A DNA stretch of 64,000 nt from Eublepharis macularius (taxonomy: Eukaryota; Chordata; Lepidosauria; Squamata; Eublepharidae): the NCBI RefSeq assembly GCF_028583425.1, contig NC_072797.1, positions 25,883,501 through 25,947,500 of the forward strand, in the 5' to 3' direction. Made by a program: the position numbers and the translations under genes. Below, piece by piece: positions 22,142 through 64,000 of the stretch (the first letter of the stretch is position 1; every line of letters begins with the position of its first letter). Below the pieces are notes generated by a model. It searched no databases, was not told the origin of the DNA, and saw only the letters and a program-made list of their open reading frames with translations.

Positions 22142-24655
22142 ACAGTTTTTGCGCAATTTGTTTTATTGACTGTTTGCAAGTACATATAAAAGACACGGAT
22201 GCAGAGTTGACAGTACATTTGTTAAATAGGCCAAAGGTTCACTTTCGTCTTACAAAAGGACAGAACCAAGTATAATGGTACACAAAATATGAAGGAACAC
22301 AACTTCTGTGAAGAGGAAAATATACGAGCTTTTGAAATCCGAGAGGATTAATTCAGTTTTACTGGTGATATAATTTAGTTTTATATTCTTTATATCATGT
22401 GTAGCCTAAAAGTTAATAAGTGCTTTCTGTCTCCTCCTACTATGAAACGCCTCGCTGCCCAAGGTAACAACACCATCAATAACCCACTAGACCTTTTTGC
22501 TGGCCAGTTCTTCATAGAGCGTGAAAGAGAAAGGAGAATTAGTATTTCTTCTTTCCAAAACCCTTTAGGGCATTTCAGGAAAAAACAGACTCTGCTAACG
22601 ATTTTGAGGGAGAAAAGAGGGGATGTGTGTTACCCTAAATGCAACTGATCACTCAGAATATGGGGCACCAACGGATTAATCAATGTGTTCATTTGCAGTG
22701 TGTTGACAATCACACAATTGATGGGACAATAGGATCTGCCGTATTAAAACATGCTTGTCCCCATTCAACGTTAGTGAAAGAATGCCGGTACTCTCCATTA
22801 GTTACAATAACCCTGAGGAGTGGTATGGTAATTAGGCATCTGTTATGAAGTAATATACTAGAAACCCAATCCTGCAATGTTGCAAGCACCTGGTACTACC
22901 CTGATTCTGATAAGGTCAGGTAGCCAGAGACGGGGAAGCGAATATCCAAGCACTGAACTTCAACCTCATGTCAAGAGCTGCAGAAACCAATACACGTAAT
23001 ATACTGGATCATAAAAATGAACAGATTCATGAAAAAGATTCCTCTGTTGCATCTTCTTGCCTCCCCAGCACTACCAAAGAGTGGTATTTTGGCAGAAGAT
23101 GGGACCGGGGTGGGTAGACACTGTCTTCATGCAACTAAAGCACACGCGTCACAGATAAAGCAGAATATCAGTGCATAATGCCAACATTTGTCTAGCCTTA
23201 GCCTAACATATGTCTCAAGATTGCAGAGAGGCTATGATTGCCTTACCTAAAACTGATCAATGAGATTCATGTCTCACCAGGGAATTTAAGGAGCTCCCAA
23301 AGCCAAAGCCAACAATTTAATTGATTTTCAAAATCAATAATCCCACCACACCTAAATTATTCTGCATGCTCTCCATTTTTTCTAAATCTTTTTTACTTAA
23401 GTGTTGCATATTTCAACCTCAATTGCTCATTTAAAGAAACTCTGGAATGGGAAAAGGCAGCGTTAGAATTTTTTGGAATTGCCTGAAGGGGATTTCTGGA
23501 ATCCAGAAAAAACATCTGCTCCTACTTTCAAGTACAAAAGAAGGGGGATAGTCCATATAAAAGCTTCAGAGCCTATACTTGGCACAGCGACTGCAACACA
23601 GCCACTGAAATTTCACTTTACTGACTTCCCTAGACATTTGTGCAAATGCTCCGTTACTCAAAATAGCAAGGCAGAATCCGGACTTTAGGTGAACTATGCA
23701 ATTGTGCAAGTATTTATTAAAAGGTCAGTAAAAAAATCATAAAATGATTATGGCAGCTTGGCTTCTATTCAAATAGGGTATGTAATGCCTGAAATCTAGT
23801 TAATTCATTGTATGTTCTATACACAGCCAGAGTTGCATATATTCTGCACAAATGAAAATCCTATGCCATGGTACCCCAAATTCTGCACCAGGAAAGATGG
23901 GTTCTTTGATCTATATAGTTTATGCAAACCAAACAAATTTGCATCACTACTTTTATATTTTATTCTGTTTTCGTTAGCAGTATGTGGAGGAGGGAGAGAG
24001 TCAAGGAACTATGCAGTGTAGTGTAGTACCATCCTCTCATTACTGGAGACAAAAATTTCTTTTCCCAGTTTCTCAGATTTTGCCTGGTGTTACGCATGCA
24101 AAGCAGACTTTTCTAGCCACAAACACTAGAAATCTGCTTACTTTTTTTTTAATCATCCAGTTCTGCTTTTGTATGTTTGACCACAGGATAGAGCCTTTCA
24201 TCTACGTGATCTTCTGTAAATGAGGGTCTTGTTTATACAAATACCTAATTACAAACATATTTTTGGACCACCACATTGCCCTGTGACTTTCCCCCTTTTT
24301 TGTGTGCGCAATTGCAGCCGATGTATAGGCACTTGCCGTTTTGCATGATCTGTGCGTAGAAAGTGACCTCTGCACAAGGTTATAGCATTAGATCACATCT
24401 ACAAGGCATCATTCTCTTGCTAATTCTTATTAACAGTGTGATGCTTATAAATAGCTAGGTATCAAATGGGATTTATTTTCTGGAAACTGTACTGTAACAT
24501 CATGTGCAAACAAACATTTACATAGTTATAGTGACAGTCAGCCTGATGCTAACTACCAGAAACTACTTACAAAGACCTCTTTTAAAATGCATCATTGCAA
24601 AACAGACATTTGATTCCCCTTTGCTGGAAGCATAGAAGTTAAGCCCGTCTATTCC
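22142..24655 (-). other. OXCT1: probable OXCT1 3' UTR
   Basis: About 2.5 kb downstream of the stop without any SINE, LINE or MITE that I recognise, in contrast with the repeat-dense flanks. This is expected of a long vertebrate 3' UTR. AATAAA hexamers on the minus strand occur at 24472-24477, 23959-23964, 23713-23718 and 22162-22167. The last is the most 3-prime one that still lies in repeat-free sequence; cleavage would then fall near 22140-22150. The end is inferred and an upstream signal could be the main one. Confidence 0.5.
22162..22167 (-). terminator. OXCT1: candidate distal poly(A) signal of OXCT1
   Basis: AATAAA on the minus strand in the context CAGTCAATAAAAC, followed about 20-40 nt downstream by a GT-containing stretch (CTGTAGTGTTCAGG). 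It is placed at the end of the repeat-free block after the stop codon. Alternative hexamers lie closer to the stop. Confidence 0.45.
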
Positions 24656-55420
<30,765 letters not shown>

Positions 55421-55874
55421 CTGGTAAAGGAGGGGAGACAAAATCAGTGTGTGTTCTCTCTTTGAGTTATACAAGATTAGAAGACTGCAATGCACCAGCT
55501 CCTTTGGCTGCCTTTGAGGAAGTGAGTAAATAATCCTACTGTGGATTGGCAAACTACTTTAACCCCAAGCTATATCTAAGGCCAACCTTACCCACCACTT
55601 ACCCTCTATTCCTAGGGTAAGACCAGTCCAGGCAATAACCTCCTTCAGCAGTAAATCCTATACAAACCAACTTATATGGCTTACTAGTAACTGATGCTTC
55701 CAAATTGTAGTTAAAATTGATGCAATTTCGTCAAACTTTCTCTAGCCCTATAGTACTGCTGTCTGCTAAGCCAGAGTTTTTATTATTTTGTTTTTAAAGA
55801 TTTTCATAAGGAGCAATTTTGACATCAGCAAGTTTGGTATAATAATAAATTTAATGCACCTGATAAGTCTTGTT

Positions 55875-55880
<6 letters not shown>

Positions 55881-55933
<53 letters not shown>
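55881..55933. repeat. (AC)n microsatellite
   Basis: About 53 bp of uninterrupted AC repeat after a T8 run, in OXCT1 intron 7, 460 bp upstream of exon 8. Confidence 0.98.
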
Positions 55934-55934
<1 letters not shown>

Positions 55935-57204
55935 CCTTCTCTTCTTTTGATACTATTTTTTTTTCATTACCGTCTGTCACTTTTACTGTTGCCTCTGAAT
56001 TTCCCTCGCCTCATTCAGATAATAGCAGGATTTAAAAAAAAAAAATATTGCACTTATATTCCGCTCTCCCTTCAGAACAGGCTCAGAGCCGATCACATCA
56101 AAGTACAAAAACAAGGTTGCACAGTAACGTTTTACTTTCAGCATCCAGGATCAACAGCATCTGCTTTCTTAACTTACCATGAACAAACATAAGCTTCCAG
56201 GCAGACAAAGAGGCAGGTAATGTTTCTACTAAAGATCTGACAGCTCCATGAAGATGTGGTTTCAGCTGTGCCCCCCCCCCTGCCCCCAATCACCAGATGT
56301 CTTGTTTGAGTAGAGCCCAATTCATTTAGACCCAACAACACAATCTCTATTCCATTCCCTTTTGGGTTTGAGGAGCAAAGCAGCAGAGATTGGGACTATT
56401 CACACAAAAACACACAGATCTATGTGCACACATGTGTTAAAGGAACATCCACCATATGTATATCAGGGAGATTCCAGGTACAATCCCAATATTCTACAAC
56501 CCACAGGCACATTTGTAAACAATTATCTTTATTGGAACCAAAATGGACTCACTGGTCTCAACTAAAGAGCTGAAACAAAAGCACAGAATTGTAAGGAGGG
56601 TTGTTTATTATTAAAAATGTTCGAAAAATATTTCATTCTAAATACTGGCAGGCAGCAATGCTGGTATGTCATACACTGCCCCACTCCCCATTTTCAAATT
56701 CTGGAAGCTGGATTATGATGCAGCAATTTGGTGCATAACACTGAAAATGTATAGGGACACTGTACCATCAGAGTCACAAGATGGCCAAAATGTCAAAACT
56801 TACATTCTGAAAAAACTCCGAAAAGCAATCTCACAAAATATTCCTAAACCTGCATTAACATGGAAAAGCTGTCACTATGCAATTTATTCATTTAGAGTAG
56901 GAGGGCCAGTTCAAGAGTTGCCGGGGGGGGGGCGGGGGGGGCACACAGACAAGCAAAGCACTTTACAAAACTGCAGCTAAAAAACAACAAATCACAACAT
57001 AGCGCACTATAAAAGTCAGCCATCTAAACCTGCTATAAACAGGCAGCCAACTGGTAATTCAGGTAAATAGTATGTAAATGGCTACTTCATTCTGTCTTTA
57101 GTTCTATACACTCATGCACAAGTGTGTCGCTATTTTCATAAATGAAATGTGAGAGCCCACAGTTATTTAAATAAATTTTACACAACCTGCAAAAGATAGT
57201 GAGT

Positions 57205-57600
57205 GCTTTTCAATCCTTCAGAAGAAGCCTGTTCCAGAGCTCTAGAGCCAATACTGGAAAAAACATGATCCTCGCTTTTTTGGATAAAGAAATGCTAAGG
57301 AGGAGTTGGCACATGGGCTTGCACAGGGAGGGCAATCCTTTAGGAATGTAGTTCCCAGGCCATTAAGGCTTTAAAGGTTAAAATCAGCACCTTAAATTGA
57401 TCCTTAAAACAAATGGAACCACTGCAACATAATCCCAGACCAGTGTAATATGCTGCCAGTGCCATAGCTTAATCAGAAAACAGGACACGGCATTCTGCAC
57501 TTTCTATAGTTTCTGGGTTGTCTTCAAGGGCAGCCCAACATATAGGCCACTGCAGTAATCTAGCCTTGAGGTCACAGTGGCATAAAATCAGCATGACTAG
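57205..57600 (-). repeat. L2/CR1-like LINE reverse transcriptase remnant
   Basis: Minus-strand translation near 57360-57440 gives SGSICFKDQFKVLILTFKAL, matching the LHWLPICFR.QFKVLVLTFKAL block of L2-like vertebrate LINEs. The surrounding block (GCAGTAATCTAGCCTTGAGG, GTTTCTGGGTTGTCTTCAAG) is the usual antisense of the same element. Heavily decayed. Confidence 0.65.
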
Positions 57601-57629
57601 ATACGCTGAATGCAAATAGGGCATCAAAT

Positions 57630-58514
57630 TGTGAACCAGATGTAAATGATACCAAATTGGGAGGAGTAGCAAACACCCAAGTAGATAGAATTAAAATTCA
57701 ACAAGACCTGAATATTCTGGAAAAGTGGGCAGCTGTGAATAGGATGCTATTCAACAAAGACAAGTGCACAGTATTACATCTGGGCCACAAAAATGGGAAG
57801 CACAAATACTGGATGGGGGATACACTTCTGGGCAGTAGTATATGTGAAAGGGATCTAGGGGTAAGAGTGGACTGTAAACTGAATATGAGCAGTCAGTGTG
57901 ATGCGGTGGCAAAAAAGGCTAATTCAATCTTGGGTTGTATCAAAGGGGCCATAGCATCGAAATCGCAGGAGGTCATAGCCCCTCTCTATACTGCCTTGGT
58001 CAGGCCACACCTGGAGTATTGTGTGCAGTTCTGGAGGCCTCACTTCAAAAAGGATGTGGACAAAATCGAGAGGGTGCAGAGGAGAGCGATGAGGATGATC
58101 AGGGGCCTGGAGACTGAGCCCTATGAGGAAAGGCTGAGGGCCTTGGGAATGCTTAGTTTGGAGAAGAGGAGGTTGAGGGGGGACCTGATTGCTCTCTTTA
58201 AATATTTGAAAGGCTGTCATTTGGAGGAGGGCAAGGAGCTGTTCCAGTTGGCACCAGAGGGTAGGACCTGAAGCAATGGGCTTAAATTACATGCACAAAG
58301 GTACCGGCTGGATATTAGGAAAAACTTTTTCACGGTCAGAGTAGTTCAAAAGTGGAATCAGCTGCCTAGGGAGGTGGTGAGCTCCCCTTCACTGGCAGTT
58401 TTCAAGAGGAGGCTGGATGAATATTTGTCAGAGATGCTTTAGGCTGATCCTGCACTGGGCAGGGGGTTAGACTAGATGGTCTGTACGGCCCCTTCAACTT
58501 TATGATTCTATGAA
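57630..58514 (+). pseudogene. CR1-type LINE, 5'-truncated, C-terminal reverse transcriptase region
   Basis: An open frame (57657-58271) encodes the C-terminal part of a CR1 reverse transcriptase: motifs such as RDLGVRVD, ALVRPHLEYCVQFW and EERLRALGMLSLEKRRLRGD are typical. The frame stops at 58269-58271 (TGA), but the same frame continues beyond it with NGLKLHAQRYRLD and IRKNFFTVRV. The element ends at TATGATTCTATGA, the usual CR1 3' end. It is antisense to OXCT1, in intron 7. The 5' end is truncated, as is usual for this family. Confidence 0.93.
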
Positions 58515-58791
58515 AGAAGGTGTCATGGCCTAGTCTGGACTTGAACCACCCTGCTTGGGCTGGCCCAGCCCATGACAGAAGGCATAGTTTGGCCTGGATT
58601 CTGGGCCATGGATACACTGCTGTTAGGCTACTCAACTGTAGCTGTGCCTCAGCATTCCAAAGCTGTAAGTGAGACCAAGCTCCTGGCGTGGATTCTGTTT
58701 TAGGCTGGAGAAAGTTCCACCAACCTAAGGAGTCTTCCTCCAGCTTAAGTGGCTCTTACACTACAGGATAAATCCAAACTTTGCTAAATGA

Positions 58792-59025
58792 GAGCGGGAC
58801 CACAAGTGACGCCTGACACAGGTTGGACACTTGCCAGCTTCCCTCAAGTTTTGATGGGAAATGTAGGCAGCTTGGCGGAATGTTAGACAAGTGACAGTTG
58901 AAAAGTCCAGTGGACAGCAGTCAGAGAGTCAAGCTGCAAGACCAGGATGCCTACATTTCCCATCAAAACTTGAGGGAAGCTGACTAGTGTCCAACATGTG
59001 TCAGGCGTCACTTGTGGTCCCGCTC
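58792..59025 (+). mobile_element. hairpin MITE, family B, copy 2 (TGA TSD)
   Basis: 234 bp, the same length as the copy at 9765. Perfect termini GAGCGGGACCACAAGTGACG, flanked by TGA (58789-58791 and 59026-59028). The interior is over 90% similar by eye to the other copy read in reverse complement. It lies in OXCT1 intron 7. Confidence 0.87.
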
Positions 59026-60349
59026 TGAGGCTAATCTTAAGTGGCCTGCAGCAAGGATCCCCAACGTGGTGCCTGTGGTGCCATGGCACCTCCTGACACC
59101 TTTCCTGGTACCAGTAGAGTGTTTTCAGAAAGGGGTGGGGGCCAGAAGGTTTTTGCCCTGAAGGGCTTCTAACTGGCCAATGGTCCACACACACAAAAAG
59201 GTTGGGGACCTCTGGCCTGCAGCATTTGCTCCCCTGTGTTAGAGGACTTGATTTATTAAAAAAAAAATTCTATAATACATGTAGCATCTTTTTCCTTCGC
59301 TGAGTTATGGAAATTTGCCCTATCAATCCCCTGATGACTTTTACTCCAGACGCAATAGAAGCAGACAATTTTAAGGTATTGCCTATCTACAACAATTTTC
59401 ATACTCAAGACCAGCTATAACCAATAAATTCACTTGATTGAGAAAGTCACTGGCTGTAGGATAATGAAGCAGATTTTTAAAGCCTCGAGTTATACAACAT
59501 CATATTATTCAAAATTCCAGAGGAAAACCTACCACCTAATCTCCAAGTATCAGAAAGAGATCAAAAGCAACACTGTTCAGAACACGTTTAAATATTAATT
59601 CTGTGGTTTTGAGAAACATTTACTACTTTGATATAAGATCATCTTGAAATAATAGCACTCATTGTTTCCTAGTTATTTCAGATAACTTCTTGAATTTCTC
59701 CACAAAGATTAGGAAACAATTTTAAACAGTTCCTCCTTCTGTGACATAGTATACTGGTGGGAAAATCAGCCACATATTTCAACTGCAAAATGCGAACAGC
59801 CTTCTAAACTCATTTTTCAAATTAACAGCTGAAAATATTTTAACTGCTCTTAAAACTGACTGCACAAAATTCCTGACTGTTTTTTATATTAAGAGGCTTT
59901 TAGACTGTCTTTCTCCACAAGACTGCAAATTCAAAGTAATTTACAAAAATATAAAGCATCAGAATGATATAACCTTACATGAAAGCAAATAAAACCCAAT
60001 CTTTCTTTCCTTTGACCTTTTCATACTCCATAGCTGACATGAAAATTTTTCATCCTAACCTATGCGGTTTGTTTGCCTCCTACAAGGAAGTCCATTATTT
60101 TCTGATGTTTAGTGAGGGTGTGTGTGTGTTTTGAGGTTCACTCATTCAAAGAGCAGTGGAGTCAGCTACACCCGATCAAAAGCAAGAGAGAACTGGGCAG
60201 GAATAAAATACTGTCCATTCAAAGTACAGTGTTCTACAAGAACTCAGAGGACAAACACTATAGTAAATCCCAAAGCTTATTTATGTCCGAGAACCTAACA
60301 GCGTAGTGAGCGCCAACATGATTCTCTCTCTTTCTCTATATATACACAA

Positions 60350-60494
60350 TAGCCTTAAAGACTAACCAGATGCATCTGACAAAGAAAGCTGTGGTTCTCG
60401 AAAGCTTACGCTACAATTAAATTGGTTAGTCTTAAGGTACTACTGTTTACTATTTTGCAACTACAGTCTAACATGGCTAACTCCTCTGAATCTG
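60350..60494 (-). repeat. fold-back retroposon copy
   Basis: Contains GATGCATCTGACAAAGAAAG, TGTGGTTCTCGAAAGCTTAC and GTCTAACATGGCTAACTCC, the complement of the family at 46787. Confidence 0.75.
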
Positions 60495-60867
60495 TGTATA
60501 CACATACACATACACACAATTCAAGAATCAGTCGTTAAGTATATACAACACAAAAGGTGGATATAAATTTTTATACTGATTTTTATATTGAAATCAATAG
60601 GCCTACATTGGAGTAATTCTGCTTAGGATTGTGTTGTAGACACAGTTATAAAATGCTGGTTTTATTAGAGTTATGTTTTTTCTTACTGCTGTGAATCAAT
60701 TCAGATCATCCGAGAAAGTACAAAGATAGCTTGAGGGATGAAAGATGTTACAAGCACAAAACACAACAATTCAGGAGCTTTTCATTCATTCTGTTTCAAT
60801 CCTATCTGAGAGCCAAATCCACCAGGAAGCTCTCATGGATAAACCCTCCAAAATAAACAGGAACGAG

Positions 60868-61094
60868 GGTGGCCAGGTCCCTTACCTGAGCACGTGCACA
60901 AAGCCTCCAGGCACCCCCATATCACCAGGAAATGACGTGATTGGCCAGTGACACAGGGGCTTGTGCACCCATTCCACCTGCATGCCTACAGCCTGCTTCC
61001 CACAACTTCCCCCTTGCCAGAAAGGTAAGCAGTGGGGGGGCAGCAGCTGAGGACAGCCCCCCCCCAACAAAGTAGGGGACCTGGGCAGCCTGGA
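60868..61094. repeat. candidate small GC-rich inverted-repeat element
   Basis: GGTGGCCAGGTCCCTTAC on the left and GTAGGGGACCTGGGCAGCC on the right are imperfect inverted repeats around a GC-rich interior with G and C homopolymers. No clear target duplication. Confidence 0.4.
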
Positions 61095-62702
61095 ACTGTA
61101 CAAGGACATGACTCTGGATGATGCCAGGAGGTAATGTAAGCTATACATATTCATGACTAGATACCTTCAGGATTATTTATCTGCTTGCTTTTAATGAGAG
61201 CATGCCCCAGCTAAACAGGGATGAAAACAGGTACTTGTTTATTTAAACCTTTCCCTCTCTCCACCATCTTTCGTCTCTCCATAAAAGGGGGCCCAGGACA
61301 ACTTACATATATTTACACATCAGCGAAAAAGGAGAACAAAAATAAAATCCAACCATACATAACTATTCCTATGCAGAACGTTGGATACTGCTTTTAGATG
61401 CACACCAATGGAACATCTAAGGGGCTCTCAGAAATCAAAAGACGGCATAAAAGTCTTCCAGCAACCTGGGAGAAAACCTTCAAAGCCCACTCACTCGTGG
61501 CTGCTACAATTCTATATATCAGTTCATAATTTGCTTCTTATCAGGACAAGGAAAGAAGGCTCAGACCGCCAGTAGTGGCTGCTGGTTCTCAAAGCAACCT
61601 CAGGTAGCCATTTGAACTCGTACTCTGCCTTCCAATCATGTCCTTAGCTTGTACTTCATGCACTGCCTCATCATTTTTAGAAAGGAACAAGAAACTTCTT
61701 GTCCTGGCTTGACCTCCTTGTTCTAGTAAGCAAAAAAAAAAAAGTGGTGTGTAGTGTCACAGGTTTTTCATTACACAAAGCAACAGGCTGAAAGGGGAAT
61801 CTCAAGGTGCTCTCAGGACCAGCAATCACTACAACCACTAAGAGATTTCCCCCCTCTAAGAGGAGAATGTATGAACTGGAAATACATTACGCTTTTCCAA
61901 CAATTCATATATCTATGTGGGGCAGTCCCTTCTTTTGTTCCCAATATCTACCTCGAACTTTCCTTCCTGGAAGCAAAGTAAACTTTACAAAGTGAAGCAC
62001 ATAAACATTCACGCAGGGTAGAGAAGATAGCTTGTTGCAGTATTTCTATTCTAGACAAAGTGCAGAACACCCACCATCTAGCCATTATACAAAGCCTGAC
62101 AAAACACATCTTTAAACAAGTGGCTGTCCACATAACTTTATAAGAAAAACTTAAAAATCAGAATTGCCAGAGCCCTCTGTGGCTCAAGATGCACATTTCC
62201 AAATAATAGTTGAAATACACCCGTTTCCCCACGGGGAAACTCAAAATGGTTTTAAGAAGCACGGCTACAACAAGAATCCTCCCATTTCCAATCTGACAGA
62301 TGCAAAATGCCAAGCCTCCTGTCAAATTGTCTCAAGTTTGCAGAATGGCAGAAGGAAAACAGCCCAAAGCACTGAAAAAATGAAATAAATCAGTCAAGAT
62401 GTTTCTATTCTACATTTCCCTTCTCTAGAAACCGTAATTCCCCTCGTCCATAAGGATCCTTACATTTTGAGAAGAATAGGAAACTAGTGCTCTGAAACAG
62501 TACAAAGATAAGATTCTCATGGCCACTGCTTAGAACAGCAACATGGCATCATGCGGCATGATGACCAAGTGACGATGTGAACTTCTGGGGTCTGTCCACC
62601 TGAAAAAGCCTGGCTTCAAAGGCAGGATAGCATGGGAACATCTCCTCTTTATTATTTGTGTTATGTTATTAACTCTATCTCATTTTAATAAATGCAAGTT
62701 CA

Positions 62703-63015
62703 CAGGGCTTTTTTTCTGGGAAAAGAGGTGGTGGAACTCAGAACCGCATAATGACGTCACTTTGGGTCAGCTGGAACAAGGGGGGAGTTTTTTAAAGTTT
62801 AAATTACCCTCGGCGAAAATGGTCATATGGCTGGTGGCCTCGCCCCTGATCTCCAGACAGAGGGGAGTCTAGATTGCCCTCCGCACCACTGGCGCGGAGG
62901 GCAATCTAAACTGTCCTCTGTCTGGAGATCAGGGGGCGGGGCCACCGGCCATGTGACCATTTTCAAGAGGTGCCAGAACTCCGTTACACCACGTTCCTGC
63001 TGAAAAAAAGCCCTG
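62703..63015 (+). mobile_element. hAT-like hairpin MITE, family D, copy 4 (extra internal segment)
   Basis: 313 bp. Begins CAGGGCTTTTTTTCTGGG, ends GCTGAAAAAAAGCCCTG. Flanking CAAGTTCA and CACGTTCG match at 6 of 8 positions. Relative to the copy at 10682 it carries about 55-60 extra bases after the left arm (around 62742-62800, with a TGACGTCA site). It lies in OXCT1 intron 7. Confidence 0.82.
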
Positions 63016-63429
63016 CACGTTCGTATTTTAAACCTGCATACAGCATTTTCAGCAGTAAACCTATCAAATGAGAAGCACGAAAGTGCTAGTCAACACAAAT
63101 GCACCACGGAACCACAGCCAGGACTCTTTGGTACAGAACCCTGGATGTTTTCAAACACATCACTTTTTGAGGTGATCACCACAGCCAACACTAGTACATA
63201 TAAGCACATGACTACATAAAGTGCAAATTAGCCTAACTCCTTGGAGCAACAGGGACTTGAACTGAAGTTCAGTGCACCCAGACTAATTACTCCACTTCCT
63301 ACACTGTGAGTAATTAGTATTCACTGTGGATTTAAACCAACAGTTACTAAACAGCAGCAATCAAAGGAAGATGACCAATAGTTACTGAGCGTACGCAAAT
63401 CTTTCTAACATACAGCCTATCTTTGGCTA

Positions 63430-63640
63430 TAAACACTGAGGTTTATCTGTATGGTTTATAGTGTAGGGCTGGGATTGGTGTGGGTTTATGTATTTTGCGT
63501 TATGATTTGTTTGGATTTTACTGGATTTTTATTACGTTTTGCTGATTTTAACTGCTGAAATTGATGTGAACCGCTTTGAGTTTTTATACAAAGAAAAGCA
63601 GTGTAAAAATAAAATAAATAGATAAATAAATATTCATCAG
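63430..63640 (+). repeat. LINE 3' tail (L2/CR1-like)
   Basis: GATGTGAACCGCTTTGAGTT, TTTATACAAAGAAAAGCAG, then TGTAAAAATAAAATAAATAG and an (AAAT)n tail. This is the ending shared by reptile LINEs and their partner SINEs. Confidence 0.65.
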
Positions 63641-64000
63641 ACACCCTGACAATTTGGAAGAGACACAATAGCTCTAAAATATCTTCTCCTTTTTTGGTAA
63701 ATGGCAGCAACATGTGTAGGCAGGGTTCTGTCTTGATTTGCTGTAGGGCACTGGGGGTGGAAACGGTAAGATTAATTCCGTCTCCCTGTTACTCCAGACT
63801 TCTATGACTCCACTGCTGTTTGTCTGGCAAAGACCTCTTCAGGGGAGCTGTAATGATTTCAAGTAAATGGGTGCATGTGTCTTTAAATGCTTGGTTTGAG
63901 CTAGGTGAAGAGTAGAGGTGAGAGAGAGAGAGAGAGGGAAGAGTGAGTGATATGATTGGTTGATGACTGAGAGTGTGGGTGGAGTTAATGCAGTTTAGAC

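Larger units (their letters stand above)
55421..64000 (-). other. OXCT1: OXCT1 intron 7 (partial, runs off window)
   Basis: No sequence resembling the preceding SCOT exon was found up to the window end, so exons 1-7 lie beyond it. Recognised contents are the (AC)n tract, an L2-like remnant, a truncated CR1, a hairpin MITE, a fold-back repeat, a hAT-like element, a LINE 3' tail and a short (GA)n at about 63918-63937. 59030-60340 and 61140-62700 are unassigned. Confidence 0.8.

Noticed and set aside
55421..64000. OXCT1 exon 7 or earlier within the window
   Set aside because: I looked for minus-strand sequence encoding the conserved block before VEE.VDIG and for suitable AG/GT sites, and found none.

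Overview
The window is vertebrate nuclear DNA, most likely from a squamate reptile (lizard or gecko-like). The evidence is many tRNA-derived SINEs resembling the Sauria type, CR1 LINE fragments with the ATTCTATGA-type 3' end, an R4/Dong-like LINE remnant, 5S-rRNA-derived SINE copies and many hairpin-forming non-autonomous DNA transposons. The one protein-coding gene is split by introns with clean GT/AG sites. I saw no bacterial, plasmid or CRISPR content.

The only real gene I can support is the 3' half of OXCT1 (mitochondrial succinyl-CoA:3-ketoacid CoA transferase, SCOT), on the minus strand. Ten exons (numbered 8 to 17 by comparison with the 17-exon mammalian gene) run from 55420 down to the stop codon at 24656. 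They join in frame into 276 residues plus a stop. The catalytic Glu of the SENG motif lies in exon 10, at about residue 344 of a 520-residue precursor. Exons 1-7 lie beyond position 64000. The 3' UTR probably continues to about 22.15 kb.

Layout. 1-22.1 kb is intergenic sequence downstream of OXCT1 and is full of repeats. It holds a GC-rich hAT-like palindrome with a perfect 8-bp target duplication, a CpG-rich solo LTR with a 4-bp duplication, hairpin MITEs, SINEs, CR1 pieces and an R4/Dong remnant. 22.1-24.7 kb is the probable 3' UTR plus the last coding exon. 24.7-55.4 kb holds exons 16 to 8 with their introns; exons 9-11 are packed into 505 bp, whereas intron 13 is 11.8 kb. 55.4-64 kb is part of intron 7, with a 5'-truncated CR1, an L2-like LINE remnant, more MITEs and microsatellites.

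I did not find an undescribed biological system. The most informative unusual material is the mobile-element archaeology. Two hairpin families share a subterminal ACAAGTGACG motif, and all four copies here have perfect 3-bp target duplications (TTA, AAA, ATA, TGA). There are three hAT-like families, two of them with at least one copy showing a clear 8-bp duplication. A fold-back repeat has a 13-bp duplication that points to retroposition. Family names are from memory of consensus features and have not been checked against a repeat library.
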